Origin: Conus ventricosus
Lineage: Eukaryota > Mollusca > Gastropoda > Neogastropoda > Conidae
DNA: 64,000 bases
NCBI GenBank assembly: GCA_018398815.1
Contig: CM031622.1
Location: 18,300,427 to 18,364,426, forward strand
Direction: 5' to 3'
The stretch's first letter is position 1, and each line of letters opens with the position of its first letter. Position numbers and translations under genes: made by a program. Under the pieces are notes generated by a model. The model had not been told where the DNA came from, did not search any database, and was given only the letters and a program-made list of their open reading frames with translations. Shown in pieces: positions 22,738-34,904 of the stretch.

Positions 22738-23520
22738 TCTGAACTCCTATAAACACCTGAAGCCCTGTCGTATATATCAAACACCTGATGCCCTGTCCTC
22801 CTATCAACACCTGAAGCCCTGACCTTATATCAACACCTGAAGCCCAGTCCTTAAACCAACACCTGAAGTCCTGTCCTATCAACACTAAGCTCTGTCCTAT
22901 CAATACCTGAGGCCCTGTCCTTATATCAACACCTGAAGCCCAGTCCTTAAACCAACACCTGAAGTCCTGTCCTATCAACACCTAGCCCTGTCCTCCTATC
23001 AATACCTGAGGCCCTGTTCTTATATCAACACCTGAAGCCCTGTCCTTATATCAACACCTGAAGCCCTGTCCTTATATCAACACCTGAAGCCCTGTCCTTA
23101 TATCAACACCTGAAGCCCTGTCCTATATCAACACCTGAAGCCCTGTGCTGTCAACATCTGAAGCCCTGTCCTAAATATCAAACACCTGAACCCCTTACCT
23201 CCTACAAACACATGATGCCCTATCTTATATCAACATCTGATGCCCTGTCCTTATATCAACACCTGATGCCCCGTCCTCCTGTAACACCTGATGCCTGTCC
23301 TAAATTATTTTATATCAACACCTGAAGCCCCTACCTCCTATATACACATGATGCCCTGTCCTTACATCAACACCTGAAGCCCTGTCCTTACATCAACACC
23401 TGAAGCCCTGTCCTGTCAACACCTGAAGCCCTGTCCCTATATCAACACCTGATGCCCTGTCCTCCTATCAACACCTGATGGCCTACAGGTCCTCCTATCA
23501 GCACCTGATGCCCTGTCGAC
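22738..23520. repeat. 26-bp minisatellite
   Basis: About 28-30 units of AACACCTGAAGCCCTGTCCT followed by TATATC, with variants (GATGCCC, deletions of TATATC). Higher-order blocks repeat, for example 22830-22900 and 22920-22985. The minus strand stays open for 100 codons, which is a by-product of the repeat. Confidence 0.92.
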
Positions 23521-23543
23521 AAAATCAGAGGTATCATACGCAC

Positions 23544-23641
23544 CACAACAACAGCGTTCCTCAAAGATGCACAATCTTCTTTGGCCTCTTCTTTAACCTG
23601 ATTCATTGCGTCTGCAGAATGTTATAGTTCCAGCTACTGAC
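23544..23641 (-). CDS. Candidate first coding exon with start codon
   Basis: On the minus strand the acceptor ACTTTCCCACAG (ending 23642) opens an exon with two stops, then ATG at 23606 and 21 codons MNQVKEEAKEDCASLRNAVVV, ending at a possible donor GTGCGTATG. This would be a 5'-UTR/start exon. It lies 8 kb upstream, in the same orientation, of the candidate exon at 15326-15412 and is also in phase 0, so both could belong to one gene. The product is unknown and the donor is weak. Confidence 0.38.
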
Positions 23642-23650
23642 CTGTGGGAA

Positions 23651-24213
23651 AGTATAAAATGTGGTTTGGTTATCACAAAACAAACACACATACAAACAAA
23701 TGAAAAAAAAAGGGAGAAAAAAGTTACTGTCCTATCATGTGAATGGGATGAATGAACTATGAAGCAGACTGCATCAATAATTTTTTCAAAACTGATTTTT
23801 AAAAACAGAAACAAAAACAACAACAAAACATGAAGTGCAAACACAGCTGTAGACCACTGAACCATAGAGATATGCAGGAGAGGATATGGAGTGAGGAAGT
23901 AGGGGGTGGGGTGGGGGTAACAGTACACGCCCCTCCACTCAACTCTACTCTCCTTCATTCTCTGTTAAATGTTTTCATTTGAAAAAAAAAGAAAAGAAAA
24001 AAAAAGAAGCTAAGAAATAAAAAGAGAAGGAGATGAAGACAAAGAAGAAGAGGACTGTAATGTTGGACCAAGTTTTTGCAAATATAATGATATTTCATTT
24101 GCACAGTACTTGAATGTCATCAAAGTTTAGATCTGTTTCAAACACTGGGCTTTAGAGGATTTGGCATGATTAAAAAAGAACAAAAAGAATGGATTATAAC
24201 ATGTGCTTGCACG

Positions 24214-24256
<43 letters not shown>

Positions 24257-25475
24257 CCCCCTAGTCTTTGGCATTTATAAATGTTTCCTGTAGCCACGTA
24301 ATGTTAATAGGTAGAGCTGACCACACCATCCCCCCACCTGATCCCAACCCCCTCTGCAACTTCAAGGGAAACGCTTCTTAAAATCAGGGAAAAAGAGTGA
24401 TTTTCTGGGACACCTACAGTTCCATACACAAATTTCAAAATGGACGCAGCGTCTATACTGCCATGCTTCATAAATGGCCATGTTTTCTGTGTAGTAAGCA
24501 ATGAAGGCTTGATCAAGTTGATGCCGTTAGAAAGTTCTCCTTCTGAGCACTTTGTTGTTGACATCATATGAATCATAATATTTCTTCAAGGCCATTTTAT
24601 TTTCTCAATCAGAATGCTGGCTGCAGTGGTAGTCGCATTTGCATGCAGTGATGCACGCATTGATTGATTCGCCAATGTCCAGGTTGTTTCAATGATTTCT
24701 GCAATCTCAGCTCAGTCAGTCAGCCTATGTTCATTAATCTTCAGATCTGTTTGCTGGGACATGAAACAGACAAGCATATTCCTGCATAAGGCTAATCAGC
24801 TTCATCTTTCTGTTCTTTTGCTGATGACATTTGAGGCTCTTGTATGCTGCTGAAGCTGAAAGACAATGTACAATGACTTGAATGAGGAAACAAGACTTGC
24901 TGTGACCCAACCAATCCTGTACATGTATCTGACACAAGTGACAGTCCATATTCCATCTATCTATCTCTTCTCATACAATATAACTGTCCTTTTTTTCAAC
25001 ATTTTATTAATTTTTTTACACAGTGAAGAAAAAATAGAAAAAGGTAAAAAAAACACACACACAAAAAACCCCCAACTTATCTTCTTCCCAACCTCCCATA
25101 ATACAAACACCCACCCACTCCCGAGTCCCTGTTTCCCCATCCGCTCCCTCCCTTCCAACACTTGTAATGAGTCACTTTGATAGTTATACTTATAAATAGC
25201 AATTAGGGAAAAAAAAAAGCTTCATCACCATACAAACATGTCATGAAAAGGAATTTTGTAGCAATTACCTCCTAATTACAATGAGGTTGATCAAATTGTT
25301 AAATAGAGGAGACAAGTGATTCATAGACAGCCATTTCAGAGTGGAAATCTTTATAGTTCATGTTCATGTACACGTTATGTTTTTCAATCTTGCATCAAAA
25401 TTTCAATATTGTCAGAAAACCTGCTGCATGTGGAAGGCTGCCTTTCAGTTTATGTGTGTACATTATATAGTGTTT
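23651..25475. other. Non-coding stretch with a small ORF
   Basis: It includes A-rich runs near 23980-24050 and a CG/CA repeat at 24209-24262. A plus-strand small ORF, ATG 24440 to stop 24571 (43 codons, begins MDAASILPCFING, context CAAAATGG), is too short to assign. The overlapping minus frame at 24304-24576 is equally unrecognised. Confidence 0.55.
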
Positions 25476-25524
25476 CCCTGATGTGGCCCTTTGCGGTCGG
25501 CTGGGCTATAAGCAACATTATCTT
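25476..25524 (+). mobile_element. Short LINE tail fragment
   Basis: CCCTGATGTGGCCCTTTGCG followed by GTCGGCTGGGCTATAAGC and AACATTATCTTA equals the extreme 3' end of the LINE that ends at 61904. About 49 bases remain, the shortest kind of 5' truncation. No flanking duplication was recognised. Confidence 0.85.
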
Positions 25525-26229
25525 AATATGTGTTTTGTCAAAGAATAATGAAGTAGAAAATACAATCAATAGTGATCATTGCATCAAATCCTAAAGAACA
25601 AGTGATTCCGAGTGTTAGACACAGTATGACTGTCGTTACCGTTTACCATGTCTATTTCTCTGCCTATGTCTCACTTCTTTTTTTTTTTCTAGAGCTTACA
25701 CAGATTAGATAGCAGCATCAGAATATTCAACTTAAGACAACATGCATGCAGGTTTGTATACTACCTAACCTACAGAGCACTGTAAAAATAATTGTGCATT
25801 GTATGTGTCACCAAGTACATAATGTGTACAGTGCTATGTTGAGTTTACAATCTCTTTTCTGTTTGTTTGTTTGTTTTATACCTGCTTGCTGGCTCCTTTT
25901 TCCCATTTTTTGTATGAAAAAAAGCAAATAAAAATGTTAATAAAAGAAGTTCGCACAAAATATGAAGCTCATTTATCACATTAAATTTTCATTTTAAATT
26001 CTTCTACCACACACATATAGCTATACCACATCATATCAATCATTCATCTTTTGTCTTCTGATACTTTTTTCCATATATCTCTAATAAACCCATGTAGGCA
26101 GAACCAATTTGCTAATAAAACTGATATCCCATTAACCAACTGGGCAGCAGCTAAATGTAAGCCATTTGAAAACATTTTCTGTGAGAAGGGCCAATGCCTA
26201 TATCATCTCTGGGGTGTGTGTGTGTGTGT

Positions 26230-26265
<36 letters not shown>

Positions 26266-26267
26266 AC

Positions 26268-26323
<56 letters not shown>

Positions 26324-27261
26324 TATGTATCTCTCTGTGTGTGTCTGTGTGTGTGTGTATGTGCACTTGGGCTTATCTGTAACACTAACAGTGAAAACAC
26401 ATAATGACATATTCTATGACTGTGTGAGTATGTCACTTTGTGTCAAGAGTGTTTGGGGAGGGGAGGGGATGGGGATGGGAGGAGGGGCTGCATATGTGTG
26501 TATGTGTGCATTCATATGAGTCTAAGAAAAATGTAAGATGATTATCCCAGTTAATCAAATTTTGCACATCAGGTTTGCAGATTGCAACATCAGCAACTGA
26601 AAAGTCAAGGAGTACAGCCTATCACATATGGCTGTGGAGATCCTTGCTGTTATTCTCTGCTGCATCAATCCAGCATCCACAGTTTACTTGCTGTTATTCT
26701 CTGCTGCATCAACCCAACATCCATGGTTTTGCAAGTCTCTTCAGACCAGGTTCCCTGATATGATGGCTTACTTTTCTTTTTTTTTTGGGACAAAGTCTTT
26801 TGCTTGTTCCCATTATTTTTGCCACTTTCACCTTAGTCTGACTTAATCAATTTCTTCACATTTCACTCTGAGGCCTAAGGAAAGCAAAAAACCAATTAGA
26901 ACTTTGGTTCCAACAAAGTAGATGTATGGCTTTTGCTGATTAGCTGATTGATGAGGAGAGATATATAAGGAAAGGACTTTTCGCTGAACCATGTGCGTTT
27001 TAACTAAGTCACAGTCAACCCTTTCACTTCCTTGACTAAAATCATTGTCTGCAACAAGACCCCTTGCAGTAAAATTGATACGTGTTCACACCCTTTAATT
27101 CATTTTCTTTACGCATCCATATCCTTTTGCTTTTTTGGAGACATGGAGAGGACATCAAAACTGAGGGCATTAAGGGCCACAAAATTTGAAACTTTTCTAT
27201 GCCAATTGAAGAGAATGCGGATGATGATGATGCTACGGATTTTCATTCCAATCTGACACTA
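25525..27261. other. Non-coding with (TG)n and a short duplication
   Basis: A (TG)n tract with few interruptions spans 26214-26360. At 26645-26725 a 46-bp sequence (TTGCTGTTATTCTCTGCTGC...) is repeated twice. No gene is seen. Confidence 0.75.
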
Positions 27262-27515
27262 CATGACAAGGCTGTACTCTATGCTTACTTTCATAAAATA
27301 TCCTGGCATCAGCCAGGCCCGAAAGATACAGATACCTGCAGGGTTGGTCAGAAAATTTTAGCAATACTCTCAGAGACATATATAATATTAAGTGGATGAA
27401 ACTCAACTATGTGGTCCCAGTCTTCCAAACTGAGCCCATAGAGCATGGCTCTGATGTGAATCGAACCCACAACCTCTCAGTTCACAACACTAACCACTTC
27501 GCCATGGCCACTGGT
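27262..27515 (-). mobile_element. SINE copy 1 (tRNA-derived head)
   Basis: On the minus strand the head reads TGGCGAAGTGGTTAGTG (A-box-like) and, about 30 bases on, GGTTCGATTC (B box), the layout of a Pol III tRNA promoter. The body that follows is shared with 32868-33172: CAGAAAATTT, CCTGCAGGT and GGCCTGGCTGATGCCAGGAT-like segments align in order. Two copies in one window with a tRNA-like head support a SINE family. Its name is not known to me. Confidence 0.68.
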
Positions 27516-29271
27516 AAAAAATGGCAGAAGTTTACTAAACTGTTTTGGTGCTGTCTCACATGTGAGGAAAAATGGCTGAAGTCAAAGTTGAAGGTTGAGA
27601 TTTCTGCCCTATCATGCAGGGGTCCTTAAGGACAAGGTATCCTTGTAGACCAAAATCTGTATTTCTGTGGCAGATCTAGTCATTTACAGTAGCCTTGGTT
27701 TGATTCCAGACTGGGGCTGTCGTTGCTTGTTCTCCTTTTCACCCCAGACTAGAGTCTGAGTCCACTTCTCTCTCTGTGCTGTCCAGCGCTCAGTTCTGGT
27801 TCTGTGTGAACTGGATTCCAATTTGCAGCCTTGGTTGGCTGGCTGTGGACATCGGTTTTCTCCATCCCTTACCCTCCAAAAGCTGTTTTCAGGGTCACAA
27901 GATGGCCCTCTTCATGCTCTGGTGGTGATGATCCTGCACCGCATGAGGCTGCATCAAAGATGAAGCAAGACAAAAGTTGCTGGAGCACTGCGTGAATCCC
28001 TTGTATGGCTCACCCCTGACTTCAGCTGAGAGGGCAAATTTCAGCCCATCCGATGAGGGTTCCTATTAATATTATGCCCCCTCCACAGCATAATTCTCCA
28101 GGCACAGTAATCACAGTCTGGCAGTGCTTCATCATTGACAGCCCCACATCTCCAGGTGCCATACGGCTGGTGACAGGCTACATGAACCATCACCAATGAC
28201 TGTAAGGTTAATGCCATACGGCTGGTGACAGGCTACATGAACCATCACCAATGACTGTAAGGTTAACTGACCCTGACCTCTCACATCAGTGTGTCTCTCA
28301 AGGGAGATATGCCACCTCTCCCTCAGCACTCCCTGCCACCTTGTAGGGAGCAAATGAAAAGATGGTAGGCATATAACTGGTGCATGATAAGTAATAGCAT
28401 TACTTGGTACACTGATTCAGTGATTGGTATTTAAAACGATCAAAACACTGACCATTCAACAGCAAGAGGTGACTGAAAAAGCAATTACATTGTCAATTTG
28501 AAAAGTTCATTTAACGCCCGTTTCTTTACCTCGCCTCTCACATCCCTCGCCACAAACGTAAAGTAGCTATCTTGCGAGTTCTCGCGTAAGAAAAACTCAC
28601 TTCTCACTAGTCAGATATTAATTCAAGAGTGCGATGAGACTGACTGACTCTATTAGACCGTGAGCAACAAGTCATGAGCAACATTATACTGATCATACTG
28701 ATTTAAGAAGACGTTACCTCTCCGATCCCTTGCTCTCTTTCAAGCAACTGAACACAACAGTTAATTCCTTCACCGAGTCATTTCAATGTAAAGTATTTCA
28801 TTGTTCCTCTTTCCCCTGTCTGCACAATACAGGGGAAATAACGCACTCAGCAACGTTCGGGGAGAGCGGTGGAAGGCCTGCGCTGTGTTGACGATGGGTA
28901 CAGGCACGCACAGGACACTCCATTAAGATATCAAGGGACATACCTGCTCCTGAACAGAGGTAAATTAGACTACAGGATGCAGCTCATAACAGCCTTAAAG
29001 TAGCATCCCCATGGGTGTACCAGCCCGTATTTCATGACTGCAGAGCCCACCGGCGAAAAACACCACCCTCCAGCTGCCGAGCACACCCCACAGACCCAAC
29101 CACCCCTGCCCACGGACAGATGAAGACAGTGCCACTCCAGACACAGCCAAGCTTTCGCCATACGGTCTTATGTGCCCTCAAGAGAGAATCCAAAGTTGTA
29201 GACATTGTAGAATGCAAAGCATATAGACGTACTCCCAGTTTATCTTGACTACGCGTGAGATATTCCATAAT
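27516..29271. other. Non-coding; 55-bp duplication
   Basis: GCCATACGGCTGGTGACAGG... occurs twice at 28158-28212 and 28213-28267 as a perfect 55-bp tandem pair. Around 28500-28960 the sequence is richer in CpG and could be a promoter area, but no exon is supported. Confidence 0.6.
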
Positions 29272-30000
29272 GAGGAAAAACCGTTTTGGGCCGTTATAGC
29301 CGTTAGTAACGGCTATTCTGGTAAATATCGGCCATCATCTGTGAAAATAATACAAATTTTCAGAAAGATCGGCCAAGTACTTTCTGAGACTTTCTGTAAG
29401 GAAGAAAAACCGTTATAGCCGTTGGTAACGGCTATAACGGTAAACTAAAACGTCGGGCATCATCCGTGACCCATAATGAACATACCTACAAACTTTCAGA
29501 AAGATCGGCGGAGTACTTTCTAAAATATTCCATAAAGAAGAAAAACCGTTAGGGGCCGTTACAGCTGTTAGTTAGGCCGATCTTTCTGAAAAGTTGTATT
29601 ATGTTTACCAACGTTAGTAACGGCTATAGCGGTAAAAAAAACACATCGGTCATCATCTATGGCCCATAATGAACGCGCCTACAAATTTTCAGAAAGATTG
29701 GCCAAGCACTTTCTGAGATATTCCATAAAGAAGGAAAAGCGTTATGGCCGTTAGTAACAGCTATAACGGTAAAATAGCACATTGGGCATCATCCATGACC
29801 TAGGCCTATCATGAACATGCCTACAAATTTTCAGAGAGATCGGCCAAGTACTTTCTGAGATATTCCATAGAGAACGAAAACCGTTATGGGCCGTTATGAC
29901 CGTTAGTAAAGGCCATAACAAAAAAATAACACATTGGGCATCATCCATGTCCATAATGAACATACCTACAAATTTTCAGAAAGATCGGCCCAGTAGTTTT
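29272..30000. repeat. Satellite of about 130 bp, five to six diverged units
   Basis: Each unit combines an AAAACCGTTATGGCCGTTAG-like palindromic part with CATCATCCATGACCCATAAT and TTTTCAGAAAGATCGGCCAA, then GTACTTTCTGAGATATTCCA. Starts are near 29277, 29405, 29541, 29733 and 29872. Around 29575-29620 a part is inverted (GATCTTTCTGAAAAGTTGTA). The array ends in CGGACGGACGGACACACA, leading into the CA microsatellite. Confidence 0.85.
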
Positions 30001-30039
30001 GTCTGGAGCGACTGGAACACATTTTGACCACGGACGGAC

Positions 30040-30186
<147 letters not shown>

Positions 30187-30638
30187 ATTTCTTCGTTCCC
30201 ATTGTAAAGCACTCCTGTTCTACAAGAACTGGGAGTACAAAAACAACCAGCACTGTGTACATTGCAACTTTTCGGTTTATTCAAAACCTTTTTCAAGGTA
30301 AAACGCAGGTAGTCTGAAGACGCCAATACTGGCAAAACGTCATCGACGAATACACCACAGAAGTGGAGAGCTAGAACAGGCGCCTGACATGGCATCAACA
30401 CATGACTGCATAGGCTTGCATATTCCAGCAGGGAGCCATGTTTTCTACGTCACAGAGTCACCTCGTCTGGCGGATAGCACTATTTACTGTGCATGACCCT
30501 ACTATACCCCGATAACTTGTGTTGTCAGCACTGCTTACATGTCACGGAAACACTGTACTTTCGCATCTTGATATGTTTTAAGTGCACCGCCAAATGCACT
30601 AACCCAAACCAGGGTGGAGAGAGTAACGCAGACACACA

Positions 30639-30669
<31 letters not shown>

Positions 30670-30805
30670 GCACACCCCGCATAACAGGACATTTTATTTA
30701 TTTATTTATTTTGCCTCTCTGTTGTTGCTCATCGTTTTTGTACTCCCAGTTCTTATAGTCCAGGGAGTACTTTAGAATGGGAACGAAGAAAGGCTCTTGT
30801 GTGTG

Positions 30806-30840
<35 letters not shown>

Positions 30841-30862
30841 CGAGTGTGCGCGCGCGTGTGTA

Positions 30863-30906
<44 letters not shown>

Positions 30907-31145
30907 CGCATGCACTTCGTTATGATAAGCATGTGTGTGTTGTGCACGCTTGTGTATATATGTGTGTGTGCGTCCGCGTGTGCGCGTGCGTGCATGCACT
31001 TCGTTATAATAAGCACATGTTGCATTTTGTAAAGAGTTTATCTTTATTGCTATAAACATACTTGCGCACACGAACAAATGAGTGCATGTGCGCGCACACA
31101 CTCACACAACGTATGCACACATTCACATGCACGCAGGCATGCGCG

Positions 31146-31185
<40 letters not shown>

Positions 31186-31341
31186 AACATACACACGCAC
31201 ACATGCGCGCTGGTGACCTACTCGTTCTTGAGTGAACCAGTATTTTAGGAAGAAGAAGAAGAAGAAGAAGACATGTGCGCGCACACACACATACACAAAG
31301 TTGTTTATTAAGTGATGGTCACTTGATTCTGCAGCTGCCGC

Positions 31342-31381
<40 letters not shown>

Positions 31382-31697
31382 ACCACACACACACACACAC
31401 ACACACATTATGCTAATACTGTAATGTGTCGTTTTCGAGACAAATAAAGATGCTTCTTAACTCGTTCACTTGCCACTTTTTATTTGCCCAGAAACAGAAA
31501 AAACGCACGACGATTAAGGGAACAAACAGAGGAACACTCTGGATAAAAAATCTCTAGCAGCGAGCGACCAGCTTTTCTGGCATTGGCTCCATCGCGCTCG
31601 AGGCTGAGGGTGAAGGATATTCGGCAGGCCGCTGCTGTCTACACCCCATATCTCTGGAATACGCCTATTCAAAGAGGGAGAAAAGTCTGTCACCTTT
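30187..31697. repeat. Microsatellite-rich stretch
   Basis: Repeats are CA/CG at 30632-30675, TG with CG at 30797-30910, CG/CA at 31139-31202, GAA at 31245-31272 and CA at 31343-31408. A phrase CATGCACTTCGTTAT(G/A)ATAAGCA occurs at 30908 and 30992. No gene is seen; the open frames are repeat translations. Confidence 0.85.
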
Positions 31698-31732
31698 TAG
31701 CTCCCAAGTGGTCTGGTGGTTAGGATTTCGTC
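31698..31732 (+). tRNA. tRNA-Glu-like 5' half (fragment)
   Basis: TCCCAAGTGGTCTGGTGGTT followed by AGGATTTCGTCT resembles the acceptor strand, D arm and start of the anticodon arm of animal tRNA-Glu. The 3' half is missing: no T arm or B box follows. It is a pseudogene fragment or a SINE head, not a functional tRNA. Confidence 0.45.
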
Positions 31733-32264
31733 TGTCATCTTTTTGTGATTTTACATCACATCCTCTCTTTCCTACCGATTATGACCCAGCTGGGATGAGG
31801 GAAACCGCAAGCCAAGCACAGCACTTGTCAGACAGCTTGGGGATGATCCAGTTAACGTTGATCATCTCGACGAATCCTGCATGACTTTCGCCTTTCCAGC
31901 AGCTTGTAAACAGAACTTGTCCAATGGCCGTACCCTGACTGCCCGCCCTCAAAATGCTGCACTCCGCAGCCAAAGCAACTATGAGTGGCCTGATTGCGGC
32001 TGCACCCGAAGAGGGCACCTTCAGTAGGAGAACCAGCGGGTACTCGGTGAAACTTCTTGTGCCACTGTCCCACACAGACCACTCCTCTGCCTCTGCAAAT
32101 CACGGCTGTGGAACAAAGTCTTAGATGAAGCCCTTAATGCCAGTTCCTCCATCCACACCCCAGCTGCTTCCCCCTCCACTTCTCCTCCACCCCCACCCCA
32201 GCCTTCATGACCACCATCATGGCCTGGCCGAGAGCCATAAGCATACAGAAAATTGATGCCATTC

Positions 32265-32297
<33 letters not shown>

Positions 32298-32867
32298 TTT
32301 TCTTTCTTTCATGTGGGGCCTGGATGGCCCTAGCGAAACTGGGGCAACTGATCGGTCATACACCATCATATCAATACATTCACCCACCCACCCTCAATTT
32401 TTGCACATAGAAAACTGATGCTATGCAACAGCCTCCCACCCCCCCCTTTTTTCTGTCTTTTTTAATTAATTTTTTTTTAAAAATCAGGTATGTGTGCGTG
32501 TGGAGCCGGTGGCCCCGGTTGAAGTGGAGCAATTGATCATTCATACACAACCATAATGATCAATACATTCAACCACACACGCCCTCATTTTTTTTTCCGC
32601 ATCCACTGTTTTCTTTGATTAAAAAAAAAGTAGTTGCATGTGCGAGTGGAGCCGGACGGCCCTTATAGAACTGGGGCTACTGAAAGGTCGCACACATCAA
32701 CTTTGTTCTTTCCAATACTGAACCAGCGAGGGTCTGAACTCTGCTGATCAGTTCTGCTGACACTGTCTTCTCGTTGAGGCTGTTTCACTTCTTTCACTGT
32801 GCTAGGGAATAAACTGTTTCTGTTTTTGTTCGCGGCTCCCGAGTCGATGTCTGATATTAGATCTACA
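31733..32867. other. Non-coding; three diverged 130-bp units
   Basis: From 32310 to 32700 three related units each carry GTGGAGCCGGTGGCCC-like text, an AACTGGGGCAACTGATCGGT-like segment and, in the first two, ATCAATACATTCA. A (CA)n lies at 32268-32296. The block 31790-32230 is GC-richer, but no product is recognised on either strand. Confidence 0.6.
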
Positions 32868-33172
32868 TGACAGGGCTGTATTTCACATTTCCTTTCAGGT
32901 CTATCCCGGCGTCAGCTAGGCCTGTGAAATACATACACCTGCAGTGCTGTTCAGAAAATTTGAGGAATACTGTCAGAAATGCATCCACTAAGACGATGAA
33001 ACTGGACTGTGATATTCCAGTCTTTCCACTTGAGCAAACAGCATACTCAACTTTAGACAGAAGCCGGTCACGGCCGAAAATTCCACAAATAAAGGCTTCT
33101 GCTTGCAATTAAATCCAGGACTTTTACACCAGTAAGTCCGTGAGGCAAACCACAGAACCATGGCGGCTGGTT
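32868..33172 (-). mobile_element. SINE copy 2
   Basis: It aligns with 27262-27515 through its body (GGCGTCAGCTAGGCC, ACACCTGCAGTGCTG, CAGAAAATTTGAGGAATACT on the plus strand). The minus-strand head CCATGGTTCTGTGGTTTGCC with GTCCTGGATTTAATTGC is a decayed tRNA-like region. More diverged than copy 1. Confidence 0.62.
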
Positions 33173-34904
33173 TGAACTTCTGGAAACTTAGGTCTGGATC
33201 GCAATATTGGATTCCCTGTCACAGGGCTTTTAACCATGATCTCAGTAGCCATCTGGGGCGACATGATAATGTATTGCAACAGGAGAAGGTGGAGCGTAGA
33301 TCTTGACGGGGAAAATAGACCGAGAAGGAACATAACCGGAAAAAAATGTAGACACAGGGGAACTAGCCAGAGAAAACATAGATTTGGGGAAACATGGACC
33401 GGGGAAACATAGATCTCCAGGGGACTTAAAACTGGGGTCCCTAAACCCTGAGAAAATATAGATATTGGGAGTACATGAACCAGTGGAAGCAGACTAGGGG
33501 AACTCAGACAGATATAGACTTGGTGTCCCAAAGTCCCTGCTCTCCGCCGAGTGATCGCAGCAGAAAGATGATAAACTGAAATCAGTGCCATATCCGTGAC
33601 TACACCCCTTTGAGATCTACTGAGCTCGTTGTAAGAGGCTGCCGTTGTTTTCAGTAAGTATAAGAGACTGTTTATTATCTGAACTCAACCCCAAGTAGTT
33701 AGTGAAAAACTGATGTTATTCATGATTCATTAAGTTGTGACACCACATGATTTCTCCATTTTATCGGCAAATCGAGTTCAGATTCAACCATTAGCGTCGC
33801 CAAGCTCAACTCTAATCAAGTTGAACACAATGTTCCGGTGGCTGCATACGGTTTGCCGCCAACACTCGATAGAATTAGGCCTAGAGCATATGACCATGAG
33901 ACGGGCACATTGAGACTGGGGGACACAGAGACAGGGACCAGGGGCGCGTAAAGACAGGTGTCATGACGGGAGCACGAAGATGTCCACCATATACATAGCA
34001 TGTAGAAGTTGTTCAAGTTCGTTTTATTTTTACTTCTGCCAAAGAGCTCGGGTTGGTAGTTCCACCGTTTAGCTCTTCGTTTAAGAGATCTATCTGTTCT
34101 TTGTTTTTTCACCAGTCGAATTATTGGTTTGTCTGTCAGCAAGACTGCCCATTAACTATCGAGCCAATTTCAACGAAACTTGGGACAGAAAGATAGAGCT
34201 TGTGTGGCTAAGGGGGCAAACTGTGCACCTACGATCATCTTGCCCTGGGCTAAGGGGGTGGGGGAAGTGACAGGATGCATTTCAGTATTGCTCTCCATTG
34301 AAGTTTGTTTTCCGATTTGATCACCGTTTTTCGACTGCTTATCTTGATCCTCTGGAGAGTGGTCGGCATCATCGAGGTCAAACCCCTAGGTATGCGTGTG
34401 TAGGCCTACTTATATGCATACATGATCTTCGTTATGACAGCGTGTAAGAGCACTGAAGTGTGTGTGTGTGTGTGTGCGTGTATGTGTGCGCGCGCGCGAG
34501 CAGGCGCGTATGCTTGAGTGTCAAGAGGGAGAGTTTGAGCGTAAACAATAATGTATGCTCGCGTTTTTCTTCTTTTTATGACTGTACAGAAGCAAATGAG
34601 GTGTGATTCTTGGCCCAGTACCCGTTGTCGGCATGCGCTTTACTGTGCACATGTTGTGGGTATGGGAGGGGGTGGTGCGTGAGGAAAGGGGGTTTATGAG
34701 GGGTAGTTTCCCCTCACCCCGGCTTTCTCTTCTGTTCTTACTAAATATGGTTACTCAAAAACGAGTTGGCACACAGCGCGCATGCTAAAAAGTAAAATAA
34801 TAACATAAAATAGTGCCGACTCAGGATCATGTTTGGCCCTGGAGCACATTTGGCAACAAGGGGTCGCACTCGATATTCAAGAAGTTAAATGCAATGGCAA
34901 AATT
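33173..34904. other. Non-coding; purine-rich degenerate repeat
   Basis: Between 33290 and 33530 a loose repeat of GGGGAAACATAGA-type words recurs. The 155-codon minus frame across it is a by-product. A TG/CG microsatellite lies at 34459-34500. Nothing else is recognised. Confidence 0.6.

Noticed and set aside
22679..22981. 100-codon repetitive protein on the minus strand
   Set aside because: By-product of the 26-bp minisatellite, which lacks stops in that frame.
31698..31732. Functional tRNA-Glu gene
   Set aside because: Only the 5' half is present; the T arm, B box and 3' acceptor are missing.
33124..33591. 155-codon minus-strand frame
   Set aside because: It covers degenerate GGGGAAACATAGA-type repeats; the composition is hydrophobic by chance and no domain is present.
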